A DNA stretch of 64,000 nucleotides from Clarireedia homoeocarpa. Lineage: Eukaryota > Ascomycota > Leotiomycetes > Helotiales > Rutstroemiaceae. The notes below the pieces were generated by a model. The model was not told where the DNA came from. It searched no databases and saw only the letters and a list, made by a program, of their open reading frames with translations. Within the stretch, counting starts at the first letter, position 1; the number at the start of each line of letters is the position of its first letter. The stretch covers positions 1,550,001 to 1,614,000 of the forward strand of contig LNKV01000002.1 in the NCBI GenBank assembly GCA_001465935.1, read 5' to 3'. The translations under genes and the position numbers were made by a program. Shown here piece by piece: positions 32,335 to 45,178 of the stretch.

Positions 32335-33663
32335 ATGAATCAACAACCCATCGCGCTAGATGACAACCAACCCTCACCTCATGAGCTCCTCTTTTCACGA
32401 AGACGAACGAACGAACCTGCCTAGAGAAATAGGATCCACCTTACGGTTCCAGCCCCTCAGCAGATCATTTTACCTCCTATTCTACCAGAAAGGAGAGAAC
32501 CCAATCGTCCACCACCAGGGACAGAACACCAGCGTCCAGATACTGGCTATTTGCACGTCCGGTGGCTTCTTCTCGGGTGGTCGAAACCCATCAATGTAAT
32601 ACGACCTTTTAATTTTTCAAACGAACTTCATGTACATTTTTTCACTTTAATTGCAAAACACCCAAAAAAAACAACGATTTTTCACTAAAAAAAATCACGA
32701 TAAGACACGGAACATTACGATGCCTACCGTATGACAAGATTTTCATGGATCTTTCTACCTCACTCTTTTTCCAAAAGAGCGGATGGAGATCACCACATGA
32801 AAAGGGGATGAAGGAGAAGTTGGAATAGGATTTGTAGGATAAGAGATGACGGGAAAGAAGAAGGAGGGCAAATTGTCATGACAAACAGACGGGAATAGTT
32901 AACGACTTAACGGCTGCATTGGAAATTTGTATTCATGATGATGATGATGCTTGGGATTAGAGGACAATTGAATCTTTTCCCACGATTACATGAGTTCCTG
33001 CTTTTGACAATTGACACATTGATGCAATTCTAAGAATTCCAAAACCTGCCCGTCCCATCCGCTTCCCAACCAACCCAACCCAACCCATAATTTCATCTCC
33101 CATCACACAAGCCAAGCACACATCTGTCAGCGTCTAACTTCCCATCTCGCATGCTTCCCACCTCGAGCCTAACTCATCGACCTCACGTAAGTTAACGCAG
33201 GCCCAGTAACCAACCAACCCCCTCTCTTCTCTCTCCACTCCGACACAGCTCCAACTATAGATCGCCGAACACGATACTATACAATACGAAAGGACACAAG
33301 GAATCCATTATAGGTCCACTAACGGTAGATGGATAAAAATAGCAAGGGGGAGGGGAAAAAAAAGAGGGAAGTTAGCCGTGGATTTGTGTTTTCGGTAGGA
33401 GAATATCGCATGGAGAATACTGTAGTGGCGTTTGAGGTGTGGGATCCGAGCAATAACTTTGTCGGAGTGGTTAGGAAGACTGCTCTGTGTAGTGAATGTC
33501 GGCTTGGGAATAGTTCAAGTGGTGACTTAAATCAAATACTCCCATGTCGAGCTTGTCATTCACGTTGTAGCGGGGACGGATAGGCAATATCAGCCAGAGG
33601 AGCAAGCAAGACGTGGTGGGTATATGACTTCCTCCTTCTATACACAAAGATAGATATATGCAC
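32335..33663. other. Intergenic region between convergent genes
   Basis: No gene was seen in these 1.3 kb between the CBM48 gene (plus) and RIX7 (minus). It includes a long AT-rich likely 3' UTR around 32600-32700 and CCAACC repeats near 33066-33088. Confidence 0.65.
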
Positions 33664-36106
33664 CTACATGCCCCTATCTCTCAACCTCCTATACCTCCCC
33701 ACATCCTTAACACTCCCCTTAATCTTCCCCAACGCAACCTCCCAATCCTCCCTCTTAATCCTCAGTTCGTCCTTCGCCCCGTTACCTGCTCCAACCATCT
33801 CCCTCATCTCCCTCTTCAACGCCGCCACTGCCGCCGCCTGGTGCAAGTTCCCCAGATCCGCACCACTATATCCATTACACCGCTCATCTCTTGCCACCTC
33901 ATCCAACCCATCAATTTCTTCTGCGCTCGCAAATGGTAATGCTTTCCTATAGAGCGCCTTGAGAATTTCTACCCGTTCATCCGGCGTCGGGAGATCAACA
34001 AAGACTGAGGTGCCTAAACGTCCAGGACGCAGCATAGCGGGATCGATCATATCCGGCCGGTTCGTAGCCGCCACGACATATATACCAGCTCTGTTGCTGA
34101 GGCCATCCAATTCAGTAAGTAGCGTATTAACGACCTTACTGCTAGCCTCGGACAGCGAGTCTTCACGTTTTGGAACCAGGGCATCAAGTTCATCGAAGAA
34201 CAAAATACAAGGAACAGACGACCTCGCGCGTTCGAACACCTGGCGCACCGCTCTCTCGGATTCACCAACGTATTTATTGAGGAGCTCGGGGCCTTTGATG
34301 GAGATAAAGTTCGCTTTTGATTCATTGGCGACGGCTTTGGCGAGGAGGGTTTTGCCGCATCCTGGGGGGCCCCAAAGGAGGACGCCTGTTGGTGCGGTAA
34401 TACCAACACGGGCGAATGATTCTGGTCGTTTGATGGGTTCGACAATGGCCATCTCAAGTTGTTCTCGTACTTCATGTAAGGCTCCAACATGCGCCCATGT
34501 GGTATCTGGGATAGTTGCAAACCCTTCTCGTTTCGCAGAAGGTTGAACCTTGGGGATAGCAGTCAGGAAGTCGGTATATTTAATTGAGAAGTCACCGTCG
34601 GGTGCCGCACCTCCCGCGTTAGAGACCAGAGAACGGAGAACTAACAGTGCTTGCGAAGTAGTGTTTTCAAGCAATGGCGTGTCAAGTTCCATAGATGTCG
34701 CACTGCGAATTGGAGTGTCGAGCTCCATAGTAGTGGCTGTCCGTTGTTTTAGAACAGCCATCATACGCTTCATAGCTTCGGTACCTGCCACAGATACAAC
34801 ATCGTTCAAATCGGCACCCACGAACCCAGGTGTCATTTTTGCCAGCGCATGAAAGTTGAAATCATCAGCCAAGGTAAGCTTCTGGGTGAGAGCGCGAAGA
34901 ATTTTCTCTCGTGCAGCTTCGTTGGGGACACCAAGGTTAATCTCCTTATTAAAACGGCCTGCCCGTCTTAGGGCAGGGTCAAGACTATCCGGCCGATTGG
35001 TAGCAGCAATGATGATGACAGGTTTCCCTCCAGTCTTCTCCAATGCCATATCATCCATGCAAGTAAGCATTTGGGCAACTATCCGCTTTTCCATCTCTCT
35101 CTGTGCACTCTCACGTTTGCCCATAATAACATCAATTTCATCAATGAAAACAAGACAAGGTGCCATTCGTTTCGCCTCGTCAAAAACCTCTCTGATTTTC
35201 TTTTCTGACTCTCCGGACATTCCGGCGACCAGAGACGGCGCAGAAAGTGGTATGAAGGATACTCCTATCTCGGCTGCAAAAGCATTCGCAATCATTGTTT
35301 TACCACAGCCCGGTGGCCCATGAAGTAGAACTCCCCGAGGCGGTGATATACCAGTCTTTATGTATGTTTCAGGGTACAACATTGGCATCGCCACGAGCTC
35401 GTTCAGCTCCTCAATGACATTGTCAACCCCTCCAAGACTGTCCAGTGAGATATCGGTAGGTGGCGCACGATCGACATCCTTCTTGGGCTCTCGCTCTGCC
35501 TTTCGTCGCTTCAATTTAGGCTCTCCATTTGCTTGACGATCCGATTTCACAGGGGATTCAATATCTCCATTCATATTCTGCGTTTGTATTGTAGGAGTGC
35601 TGGCTCCGCTAGCAGGAGGAGTGCTGCTTCTCGGGCTCATCGTCGGAGCTGTCGCTGGTTTTGTCCACAGTCTTGTAATATTTTTGTTCATAATATTATG
35701 TTCCTATAAATTGTCAGACCATTTCTAGAACCCCGGATCCTTCAAAAATACTTTTAGCGGTGGAGCTGCATCCTCTAAACCCTCAAAGTCTCCGTCTACA
35801 GAATCGCTATCATCTTGTTCCTCTTTTAGGACCAATAACACACGGTCAATCGAATCCTCAAGCAACTTCTTCGATCTTCGTTTCAGGCTCGAATTCGAAT
35901 TCTTGATGCTTTCGTACACAATCGCAACAGACAAGCGTTTTGATCCTTTTTCGTTCTGGGCCTGGTCATCTGCAAGCTTCCGCACAATTTGATATATCTG
36001 CATAACTTTAGTAAATACTACTGCGATCACAATTCATGCGCAAACCTGTGCGTACCTCTCTATCCAATCCCTGACTAAGAGTCGGCCTCGGTCCCCTCGA
36101 TATCAT
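33664..36106 (-). CDS. RIX7: Ribosome biogenesis AAA-ATPase Rix7 (NVL homologue)
   Basis: Exons 36106-36056, 35997-35752 and 35703-33664 (introns 58 and 48 nt) give 778 residues. Rix7 is a nucle(ol)ar type II AAA-ATPase that strips factors from pre-60S ribosomal particles. The N-terminal domain reads MISRGPRPTLSQGLDRE-IYQIVRKL and IVYESIKNSNSSLKRRSKKL, as in Rix7/NVL. A basic nuclear-signal-like KLKRRKAEREPKKD is near 162-175. AAA module D1 has HGPPGCGKT (about 227-235) and VFIDEID; D2 has WGPPGCGKT (about 544-552), FFDELDAL and the second region of homology ATNRPDMIDPAMLRPGRL. Length is near yeast Rix7 (837). The first two small exons were placed by splice signals and frame. The gene diverges from VPS20, with 251 bp between starts. 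Confidence 0.95.
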
Positions 36107-36357
36107 CTTCACGGGACAAAAGGCGCACGTCGGCTGTGGTCCAAATCGTCTAGATGTTCAGAACCAACTGCAATGTACAAAAATAAAAAATATTACCCCA
36201 GCGCAGCGCAAGCGGCAACCCCCGCTCGGGCTAATTTCTTTATCGCTTATCGGACACGCGACCGCCATGACGCTTCTACTCAACGGTCAAGCCCGCAAGA
36301 CAGGAAATCCGGAATGCATACCTTCTACCATTCTCCAGCAGCGCAACCATCGAAATC
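36107..36357. promoter_or_regulatory. Shared divergent promoter RIX7/VPS20
   Basis: Only 251 bp separate the RIX7 start (minus) from the VPS20 start (plus). Both genes must be driven from this stretch. No TATA box or named element is clear. Confidence 0.6.
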
Positions 36358-37096
36358 ATGGGGAACACTCCCAGCAACCACAAAATTTCCGCCCAGGATA
36401 AGTGAGCGTTCTTGCCCACCTCATCGATTCATCATACTGACAAGAAACCCGCAGGGCTATCCTGGACATGAAGAACCAGCGCGACAAGCTCCACCAATAC
36501 CAACGACGAATAACCGTACTCACCGATCGCGAAACCGCCATAGCAAAGGAGATGCTCGCGAAAGGCGACAAAAAGCGGGCTCTACTCGCTCTGAGACGGA
36601 AGAAATACCAAGAGTCTTTGCTGGCAAAGACCGATTCGCAGCTTGAGCAATTGGAGAAGCTGACGAGTAGTGTGGAGTTTGCGCTCGTGCAGAAAGATGT
36701 AGTGTTTGGTTTGGAGCAGGGTACCAAGGTTCTGCAGCAGATACATAAAGAGATGGGGGGCATCGAACATGTAGAGAAGCTTATGGGGGAAACAGCAGAG
36801 GCTATCGCTTATCAGCAGGTTCGTACTAAGTATGCGGAGGCGTCACTTGTTTACTCTACTGATACTGCACGCAGGAGGTGAGCGACATGTTAGGTGGGCA
36901 AATTTCGAACCAAGATGAGGACGAGGTAGAGGATGAACTAGCAGCGCTGGAAGCAGAGGTGACCGGAGTTCCATTACCTGAAGTGCCGCCATCCGAACCA
37001 TTGCCCAATGCGCCAAAGTCAGAACCATTGGGTAAAGTCAGGGCCAAGGCCCGGCAGCAAGAGCAAGAAGAACAACGTGTGGCAATGGTGGCGTAG
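36358..37096 (+). CDS. VPS20: ESCRT-III subunit Vps20 (CHMP6)
   Basis: Exons 36358-36401, 36455-36818 and 36875-37096 (introns 53 and 56 nt) give 209 residues. Vps20 starts ESCRT-III polymerisation on endosomes for multivesicular-body sorting, linking ESCRT-II to Snf7. The spliced N-terminus MGNTPSNHKISAQDKAILDM has the Gly2 N-myristoylation signal and the conserved helix 1 start. The following helices are basic, then strongly acidic (QDEDEVEDELAALEAEV), typical of SNF7-family proteins, with helix 5-like EDELAALEAE. The Pro-rich C-terminus and final KARQQEQEEQRVAM helix fit a MIM region. Homologues are 200-220 residues. The first exon encodes only 14 complete codons. Confidence 0.93.
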
Positions 37097-37586
37097 GGAT
37101 TTAGTTAGTAACCGGGCATTTGTTGGAGTTATGCGAGCATCATTTATTGGATACCCGAAATATTTTACGCAGTACATATTGTAAGCGGTCGGGCAAGCAC
37201 AGATAGATCTAGTAACACTCCGAGTAATGAGACAACGTATTGTATCAAATTGTATGTATCGTAGAGATAATTTTCAAGCCAGCCATGCAGCAAGAGGCTA
37301 GTGCAGTGAGTCCAACCCTTTGTAAACTCCAAGATAATGCTGATCAAAATGGCACCCCGCCGATGCAATAATATAACCCCAATGTATGCAAATCCCAAGC
37401 TCCACGCTTATGCAACCAAATAAAAAGGTGACATCGCAAACAATAGCGTTTCCCAGATATAAACTCCAAAGGATTCGCAACTCCTTATGCCTCAAGAAGC
37501 AAAGAGACCCGAAACTCAATTAAACCAAATTCCGACTCATAAACTTTAGAAAGAGAGCAGTCCAATAAGAAATTTGCAAAAAGCAA
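37097..37586. other. Intergenic spacer between convergent genes
   Basis: The 490 bp between VPS20 (plus) and the DUF2293 gene (minus) hold their 3' flanks. No gene was seen. Confidence 0.7.
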
Positions 37587-40530
37587 TCACTCAGACGCAA
37601 TAACTTGACGCCTAGGTGGGATAAGTCGGGTATAAACAGGCACATTATCACCATGAGGGATGGTCTCTCGCACAGCGGAAGGATACAACTGTTCTGATGA
37701 GTACGGACTGCGTCTTTCGTGGAATAATGGCTGGCGAGATGCTTCCCTATAAACGCTAGATAAAGAAAAGCAGATTAGAAAGGATTGTGTTGCAATTTAG
37801 GTCGATTTTGACTTACTCTGGTCTTTCTGTATGGTGGAGCGGGGTTTGAATGGGGCGGACATTTGTGAACGACCTAGCTGGCTGATGGGGCTCGTAGCCT
37901 TGACGAACAACGTTCTGAGGAAATCTTTCATGAGAAGAATTAAACCCACTTTGTGACTGAGAAATAGAAGGCTGAGGTCGAGATTGAGAGAAACGCTGAA
38001 CAGAAGGTGAGTCCGCAGTAGCAGGACCATCCATAGCATGAGAACGAGACAAGCCGTAAGAAACTAATGCCGGCGACACAGGTCTCGAGAGGTAATGCCT
38101 CCTGCCCGACTCAATATCTCCGTGTCGCACACCATATTCATGCTCAAAAATCCTTGGACTTTCATTAACAACTCTCTGGACATTGAAATCCAGATTTGTA
38201 TTTCTAGCATGTCTGACATTTTCGAACTGCAGTGGTGGCGAAGCCATTTCTCGTCTTGACGAGGTCGCGACTGGCCGACTAGGACCCATATCCACGTCCA
38301 TTCTCATATGGGAGCCTTGGTAATGTTCAAACTGACCAGAGTCTGGTCGTCCATACATGCGGTCCCGTTCAGTATGTGTAGGAGTTGCAGACATCATTGT
38401 TGACAAACCTTGAGGAGGTCGTGACACTACAATAGGATGACGTTGGGCATCTCGATATTGAAGTATTTGGGGAGCAGGTTCATGTGGGGAAATACCGAAG
38501 TGCTGCTCCTTTGGCGGAAGGGGTCTGTACTGACGAGAATCATCCTCAATTACGCGACGGCGTTTGGAATATGGACTGTCATCATCGATAACAATGACTT
38601 CTCGGTAACCAGGAGACTTTCTCAGTCGTCCATCCAACGGACGTGAAGGTATGTCTTGATAGGGGCGCGAATCAATGACATTAGTGCCTCGGGCTACATG
38701 AGGAGACACGGTAATCCCATCATTTTGGCCTGTTTCAATAGAGGGCATGGGAACATCTTGGTACCTAGAATCTGGAGGGGATGGTCTGACAACTACTTGA
38801 GGTCTTGGCTCCCTGCTCACGTACAAAGGCGTACCTTGACGCGGAAGAACACGATAAGATGGCTGTTCATGCAATGGTCTCACTATTACCTCGTCTCTGC
38901 GAACCAATGGTCTTGCAGATGGCATCTCTTGAGGGTGATATCGGTGCTGCAGTTGTTAGTAATTTATTTTGCTAGGCTTGTGCTCATAGTGCAGGTTGCT
39001 ACTTACTTCGTCTGTAGGTCTTTCGTAGCGAGGAGGTATTTCGCGATAGATATATCGAGAGTCAAGAGGCGGACGAGAGACCAGAATAGGTGCTTGCTCT
39101 CGTGGAACCTCATATGAAGGCGGTAAAGAATCAATGTGAAGGGCTCCTATACTTGCCTCTGGTCGCCGCATATCCAATCCTTGGGGTCTTTGATCATCAT
39201 TCCGGCGGCGATTCAATGCTTCATCCCACGCAGCTTGGTATCGCTTGAATCGCGGCTGTGGTGGCCTCCTAGATCCTTCTTGAGGTCTTGATCGAGGAGT
39301 CAAAACGCGGGACGGTCCAGCATCGACCCTTTGAGAACCCTGCTCAATTTGTATAGCCTGTTGAAGTATTGGGGCAGATGTCCGGCCGGTAGATTCGGCG
39401 GAAGTGGATTCTTCGTCGGAGGTATCTTCTTCATCGGAGCTTTCATCTTCATCCTCTGAGTCAGTAATAATCACGACTTCTCTCAGTATTTCGTCCATCT
39501 GATCACGCCCAGTCTCCTCGTCTCCTCGCCACTTTACTAAGACATCCAAGCAAACGGGCTCAACGGCTTTGCGTGCATTTATCCAACTCGTTTCTTTCAG
39601 AAGTTTATCGTATCTAGTGTGAGTGTGACGGATATGAGCAAGGACAGCCAGTTGGACTCGCCGCGACAGAGGAAGATCGGCCTGTAAACCAACCGTGGGC
39701 TCTCCATGAAATTTCACCCCCTAAAATGCTTAGCAATGGTCATATGCTCGTGAGCTTACCAAACAAACCTTCTGAAAAGCGTGCTCAATTATCATCTGCC
39801 GATCGGTATTGGGAATGCGCGGGAAAAGATCTCGTATTGCTGCATCTGCCTGTTTATTTATTTCTTCTTGAGATTCAGGTATTGGTTCAATCATGCCATG
39901 TGCCGCATTTGAAATAATGGTGTCGCCCACTCTCTTCCGTGCTTCCTCGACAATGACCTCCCGAAAATGATATCCGGTCCGAAATACATGATCGGATATC
40001 TTTGAATTGTCCTCTTTCGATCTCTGTAGCACACAAGTCAGCGAGTGAAGGCATGCCTAGTAAATCATGTTTGACCCACTGAAACTATAAAGATCATGGC
40101 ATCTTGTTCTCGCGATAGTTCTTTGCATGCAGTAGTCAAACTGGGATCTCCTATAGGTACATATGCAAAACCTGGGGGTGGATTTGGGTCATTGGTGACC
40201 TAATTGCAGGTCAATATTGTAGCTGGTAGGGGTACGTTTTGAGGCTACTACCTGAAATTCGAGCTTCTTCTTCTTTTCCTTGTTCTCGGCGAATTCGAAA
40301 TACGATTGATACTTAGAACTGTGCTTGGGAACATCCAGCTTGGCGACTAAGTGCTGAGGAGCAGGCTCTGCCCACGCTTCTGCGGTGTATGTTCTCTTCT
40401 CTTTTCTCCGACGCTCCAACTTCGCCGCACGGCGATCTTCCTTACCGCGACGTGATACTCCCTTTTGCTGTTTGGCAGCTAAAGTAGCAAGCGCTTTGCT
40501 CCGGAGAGCCTTTTTTCTATTGCCCACCAT
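37587..40530 (-). CDS. DUF2293 domain-containing protein
   Basis: Six exons: 40530-40252, 40199-40080, 40023-39769, 39720-39007, 38946-37817 and 37755-37587, giving 888 residues. The N-terminus MVGNRKKALRSKALATLAAK is very basic and may be a nuclear signal. The DUF2293 domain lies at about residues 140-260 and contains AIRDLFPRIPNTDRQMIIEH followed, over intron 3, by GVKFHGEPTVGLQ and RRVQLAVLAHIRHTHTRYD. The last 560 residues are low in hydrophobic content and rich in Arg, Pro, Ser and Gln: first an acidic SDEDEDESSDEEDTSDEEST patch, then many RP, SRP and RQ dipeptides, so probably disordered. The final 57 residues come from a short sixth exon joined by GTAAGT...TCTAG. For intron 3, GTTTGT (48 nt) was preferred to an in-frame GTAAGC (39 nt). 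Function unknown; nuclear location is inference. Confidence 0.85.
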
Positions 40531-41507
40531 CTCGAGTACTATCCTCGACTTACCATAATCTGATAGCCTATTTGAAAAATATATTATTAGTGCGCCCCAA
40601 GCGCTGGCAAGACGCGATAACAATTCTTCTATAAATTGATACCAGCGGAATGTGCTTGGTAAAGAAAAAATAGAGAATTTACGTTCCTCACGAAAATATC
40701 CAGTGTCAGGAAGGCTGGTGTATGCATGTACAGGTGAGATGGAAGAGAGAAGTCGAACCCTTCCAAGCTGTCTGAGTGAAGATCCAAGGCACAGTCAGGC
40801 GATTGAGCAAGTGGTGCTCTCTAGCGTGCCCGAAGCGAGGCGGATGATTTTAGCCCCCTTCCATCTTCTATGGCGCTTTTTTGACCTTTTCGGGATATTT
40901 GTTCAATATCATCTACGGGCACGGGGACAACTGAGACTAGAAACTTCACTAATAACTTATGTGATTCGTTATCTACTTGGCTCAGAAGCTTGCTATGTAC
41001 TCCATTATGCCGTTCTACTTGAAACCATTTGTTAAACAACTCAACCACCCGAGACAGATTAGTAAAGCCGAACGAACTGTCCGTGAAGTTGTCTCTGCTG
41101 CAACATGGATTGCATTCATTGCTCTTCCTCCTGCAACCTCGAAAGCACTATGAAGCTGCCCTCTACCGATTATATTTATTCAGTTCGCATTGTTTCAGGG
41201 AGCAATGGTTCAATTTTTTTTTTCAGACAGGCGCCTACATAAAAGTGTAAGACTTGCAAGCGAAATAGCCTATGCCACTTTTTTTTATAAAAAAAAAAAA
41301 AAAACCTTCAACAAGGTCGACGCTTTGCCCACATTCACATAAGATTCACCAGCTATCCTTCCAAAGTTGAAAGCTTGTCGTAATGCGAATGAACACTTAA
41401 GAGTAAGTCTCTTAAAAAACCTCCCGTTTCCAATGCCTATCCTCCCAAGCTTTACATAAAAATGATATTTACAACAACGCCTACGCCTGCTTTCAAGCTG
41501 CCTCACA
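40531..41507. other. Intergenic region
   Basis: No gene was recognised in these 0.98 kb. It holds the DUF2293 promoter and the 3' flank of the carrier gene, and a poly-A/T tract near 41280-41303. Confidence 0.6.
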
Positions 41508-42823
41508 TCAATCTGGGAGCGAATTGATATTCTTCTTGATGACTAGAGGTCGTTTGTTAGTATAGTGCAGTTAAATCCGTGATTTTTCCTTACATTCGAA
41601 TGCGGAGAAAAATATCGAGTTGACCACGCAAGATCTGCCCATAGAAACACCAAGACCTCGATACATTCTCTTGTTGAAGAATTCTATTTTTGGCGCTTTC
41701 TGAACCTTCTCACCTTTACAATAAGTCAGGCAGTTTCGTTGGTATATGCTCTTTGACGAGTCGATCGGATACTACTGAAAGTCAGCTGCTTGGCTAAGAC
41801 GAGTTTAGTAAGAGGATAACTACGCACGATCAATGCCCAGCTTGCAATGCCGCAGAAACCACCGGCAACAACCACCGAAAATGGATTCGTGGGTGATCTG
41901 TTTCCAGTATATGTAGTCAAAAGCTGCTTGCTGCTCTCGTAAGTCATGAAGTAAATGGCTGTTCCAAGTGTATCGCGAACTATCGACGGTCAATATTGGC
42001 ATTCTCCACAACAGGGCCCACATTATCTAACTTACGAAGATGAAGATTGAAGCCAGAATAGAGCCCTCCGACTCCACGATTCTTGACAATGTTCATAGCT
42101 GTTTTGAATGTGCCTTTATTTTGGTAGCTAGATGCAACGTTTGTAGTGCCTATGGGCTCGGAAAGACTCGTTTGCTTTCGAGCAGCCATAAGCACAGATA
42201 CTTGAGCACTAAGTTTGGTCAATTCGAAGGGACCTAATGCTGTCAGTAATTGCAAAAAGACAATGAGTTCTCAGACTCACAAGCGACAATTGTTATGAAT
42301 GAGCCCGCTGTAGCACCTGCTGCTCCGAAGCAGGCAATGGTTGAGAGGGTAGGATAGGTCCCGGCCGTGTTGACATGAACCAAAGGATCAACTCCAAAAT
42401 TTCGCTCAAGCCACGCGGCATAGGTGTACTTTGAACGTTGATAAACCGAGAAAGATATGGTGCGAACTAGGGTTACGCTGGCCAGTGGTGCAGCAACACC
42501 GCGAAAGAATCCACGAAATCTCTCCGTCTGGTAGGTGTGCCGTACACAGTCTGTGAAGTTGTTGTATTTGTATGTTTGCATCCGTGTTTTCACTGAGTCC
42601 AAGGGGAACTAGAATCAAGTTAGACAGCAGTCAAAACGAACAGTAGAGAAGCGGGAGGGGAGCATACTGCGCAAAAAGTCGAGAGGATGCTGCTAACAGA
42701 TGCCGCAACTTCTGTCCGATATCGTTTAACCCATTTCTTCTGTGCCTTTGCTCTCTTATCCTGTGGAAATACCATCAATTGATTTTGATTGATCACATCG
42801 TGTTGACCAGGCTTGACAGGCAT
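41508..42823 (-). CDS. Mitochondrial carrier family (SLC25) protein
   Basis: Six exons: 42823-42668, 42608-42281, 42233-42036, 41979-41828, 41771-41594 and 41542-41508, giving 348 residues. Carriers of this family exchange metabolites across the mitochondrial inner membrane through three repeats of about 100 residues. Seen: the first signature FPLDSVKTRMQ, joined exactly at the first splice; the second PFELTKLSAQ; HLLRDTLGTAIYF, formed across intron 3 and characteristic of the family; and the third YPIDSSKSIYQR, formed across intron 4. Repeat 2 deviates from the PxDxxK consensus (PFELTK). The last exon encodes only FIKKNINSLPD and a stop. The introns fall at or near the repeat signatures. The substrate cannot be assigned; the fungal orphan carriers with an N-terminal polar extension look closest. 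Confidence 0.9.
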
Positions 42824-44659
42824 AATGGCAAGTACTGCTTCGTGGCAGACGCTGAGAGACAGTGGTCACATCGACCAAAGTCCTCAACGCAATCGCGATA
42901 AGGGCAGATGCCAATGATCGTCCATGAAGTCTTCGGTCGATTATTGGAATCGAACGGAAGAATTTCACCTGCCAGAATAGCAGCCGAAAGAAGTTGAAGA
43001 TGGGATGTCTGGGGAGCGATGAGAGTTATAGAGGCGGGGTTGCGCGATATACGAATACTCCGTCACATACCAGGTCGAAATATATGGGGAATACTTCTCG
43101 ATATGGATCTGTAGGAGGGTCGGGCGAACAAGAGCAGCCAACAAGAGCAGTACAAAATGGGACCTTTAACAAGGATTAGGAGTTTGGCAGAGCTCGAGTG
43201 CTCATCATCAATTCATCATTAATGTGTGGTGGGTATCACAAGCAAATCACTTCTCTGTTGAGTTAATTAATATGTCGAGCCAAAGAAATGGCTCGCTAAA
43301 CGCGGGATCCACTCTGCAGATAAGTAGAACCATGCCATGACCAAGCCTGGCAGCTCTTTTTTATCCAAAGGAACTCCGGCTACTGGATGCATGATCGAGA
43401 TGGGCTCTCGCAAAGCACCTGAAGGAGATACTTGGTGAGATTGATTCCGTAGAATTCCCAAATCTTACGTCGGCCATCTTCAGTTGATAACCAACTCCGG
43501 AAACCTTTAGGTAGGCAGGACACGCTCGTGGTTGTTGTTTTGGGCAAGTAGACAAAGAAACTCCTCTACATGATTGATTTGACGCATCGTTATTTGAGAG
43601 AGCAAGAACAGCTAAGCGCAACAAGGCAGCTAAGAGCTGCGGCACACATGCGCGGACTTGATTACAGTATGATTCATTGTGAATGCACTGTCGGACTTAT
43701 CGCAACCCAGAGTAAAAGGCTCCCATGGCCTTTAAGAGACGTGCAGGGGGTGTTTAAGTGCAAGGGAAAATAGATGTAGATGGGATAGATAGACAGATGC
43801 ACATGCACGAGATCAGTCACTGGAGTCAGAACGAGATGGCGAAGGTTCTGCGATATAAGCTTAGCAAACTATACCCCGCGGCTGTGGATCATTATCTACA
43901 TAAGCACAGCATCAGAACCTACCCCATATGTCGGTTAAGCTAGGCAAGCATCGGAGCTACTTCAGTGCTCTAGAGCTTTTGCTTTGCTTTTGCTTCAAAG
44001 CAACACTAAGAAATGATCTCATCAAATTGACCACGCAGTTGTACTACCTAAGCGTCCAGCGCTTGGAGATGGTGCCTGACACAGAGCGTCTCGGAAAAGC
44101 CACAATATCACGTCTTCATTGCTGGCTGAGCTGTGGCTGGTGGGGTCCTCCCAGATACCATTTCTGTGCTGAGTCTCGAATATTGATCATCGCTTCTATT
44201 GGCACGTTGCTTCTTGTGTATAGGCAGTCGTCATAGATATCTGAGGCGCGAAATTCCCTACTTTCCTTCCTTCCTATTCCGACGTTTATGACTTTTCCAC
44301 GAGGCATTGCCACCTGCCGGTTGTATTGCAGGCTTAGACGCTCCTTCTGACTGTAGGCATCTTGTTCTTGGGTTTGGGTGAATATGACACTAACTTCGCA
44401 GACTACCTTGAGGTTGACACTGCTTCGGCGACATCAACAGCCCTTGATAACAAACTTTCTTTGCGGTTCCAATCTTCAGCGTAGACACAATCCCATACTC
44501 TCATTGAGCATTGTCACTGTTTTATCATAATGTGTCATCGTGTGCTTTCGTAAGACCTGCTGAATTGGGGTATATTCTTTTCGCTCTTTGTATGACGACC
44601 TGTCAGAGGACTCAGTATAAAAGATCTCAACCAGCAATCAATCAATGGGCAGAATAAGC
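42824..44659. other. 1.8-kb gene-poor region
   Basis: No gene was recognised on either strand. Short reading frames near 43267-43645 and 43928-44236 show no family motif and no splice support. Confidence 0.55.
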
Positions 44660-44941
44660 CTACCGCCTAGGTTGATTCCGCTCATAGTGCACACGTAACA
44701 GGTTTTTGAGCAGCTTATGTTCAAGACCCTTTTCTTTCGCAGCATTATTTAAAAATAGTACAGTATTCCCAACTCGTTTCGGATCATAGGTCGCTGGGTC
44801 GCCCTTGCGAAATGCGTTTCTTAGTATGTCCCTCCCTTGATATCGGGCTGGCTTCGCATATTGTACAGCATGTAGCAGCGCTCTGTACAGGTTTCGATAT
44901 GCGGCCACGTAGTTTTTCTGCAAAGGGTGTTGTTGTAGCAT
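44660..44941 (-). CDS. LYR-motif (Complex1_LYR-like) small mitochondrial protein
   Basis: An intronless 93-residue protein. LYR proteins are small three-helix matrix proteins that assist Fe-S delivery or assembly of respiratory complexes and mitoribosomes, often with the acyl-carrier protein. Seen: the tripeptide Leu-Tyr-Arg in YRNLYRALLHAVQYA (about residues 15-29), then the conserved Arg and Phe in YQGRDILRNAFRKG, and a last helix NTVLFLNNAAKEKGLEHKLL. Basic residues are scattered as in the family. I recall a fungal family called DUF1763 with this pattern; that match is from memory. It diverges from the CHY/RING gene, with 237 bp between starts. Confidence 0.8.
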   Translation of the reverse strand: MLQQHPLQKNYVAAYRNLYRALLHAVQYAKPARYQGRDILRNAFRKGDPATYDPKRVGNTVLFLNNAAKEKGLEHKLLKNLLRVHYERNQPRR

Positions 44942-45178
44942 GATGATAGTCTTGACTTATCCGAAGAAAGTCGGGGAACGTAAATGGTCGAAAGATTTTG
45001 AACTCGCATGTGAAAATCTCAGGTATCGGAAGGGTTGCCGAACCCGATCAGGCTTCGTCATCGGAGTTTGCCCCTAGAATGACCATCCTAGTGGATCTCA
45101 CCTACCCAATCTGGATATTTGACCTTTCAGCATCAGCAAAAGTTCAAATGTATCTCTCATGAAGAAAACGATTACCAA

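Noticed and set aside
36356..36763. Minus-strand 135-residue frame over VPS20
   Set aside because: It is the antisense shadow of the VPS20 coding exon.
40821..41048. 75-residue minus-strand frame
   Set aside because: No recognisable motif, and it fits the spacing of an intergenic region between two well-defined genes.
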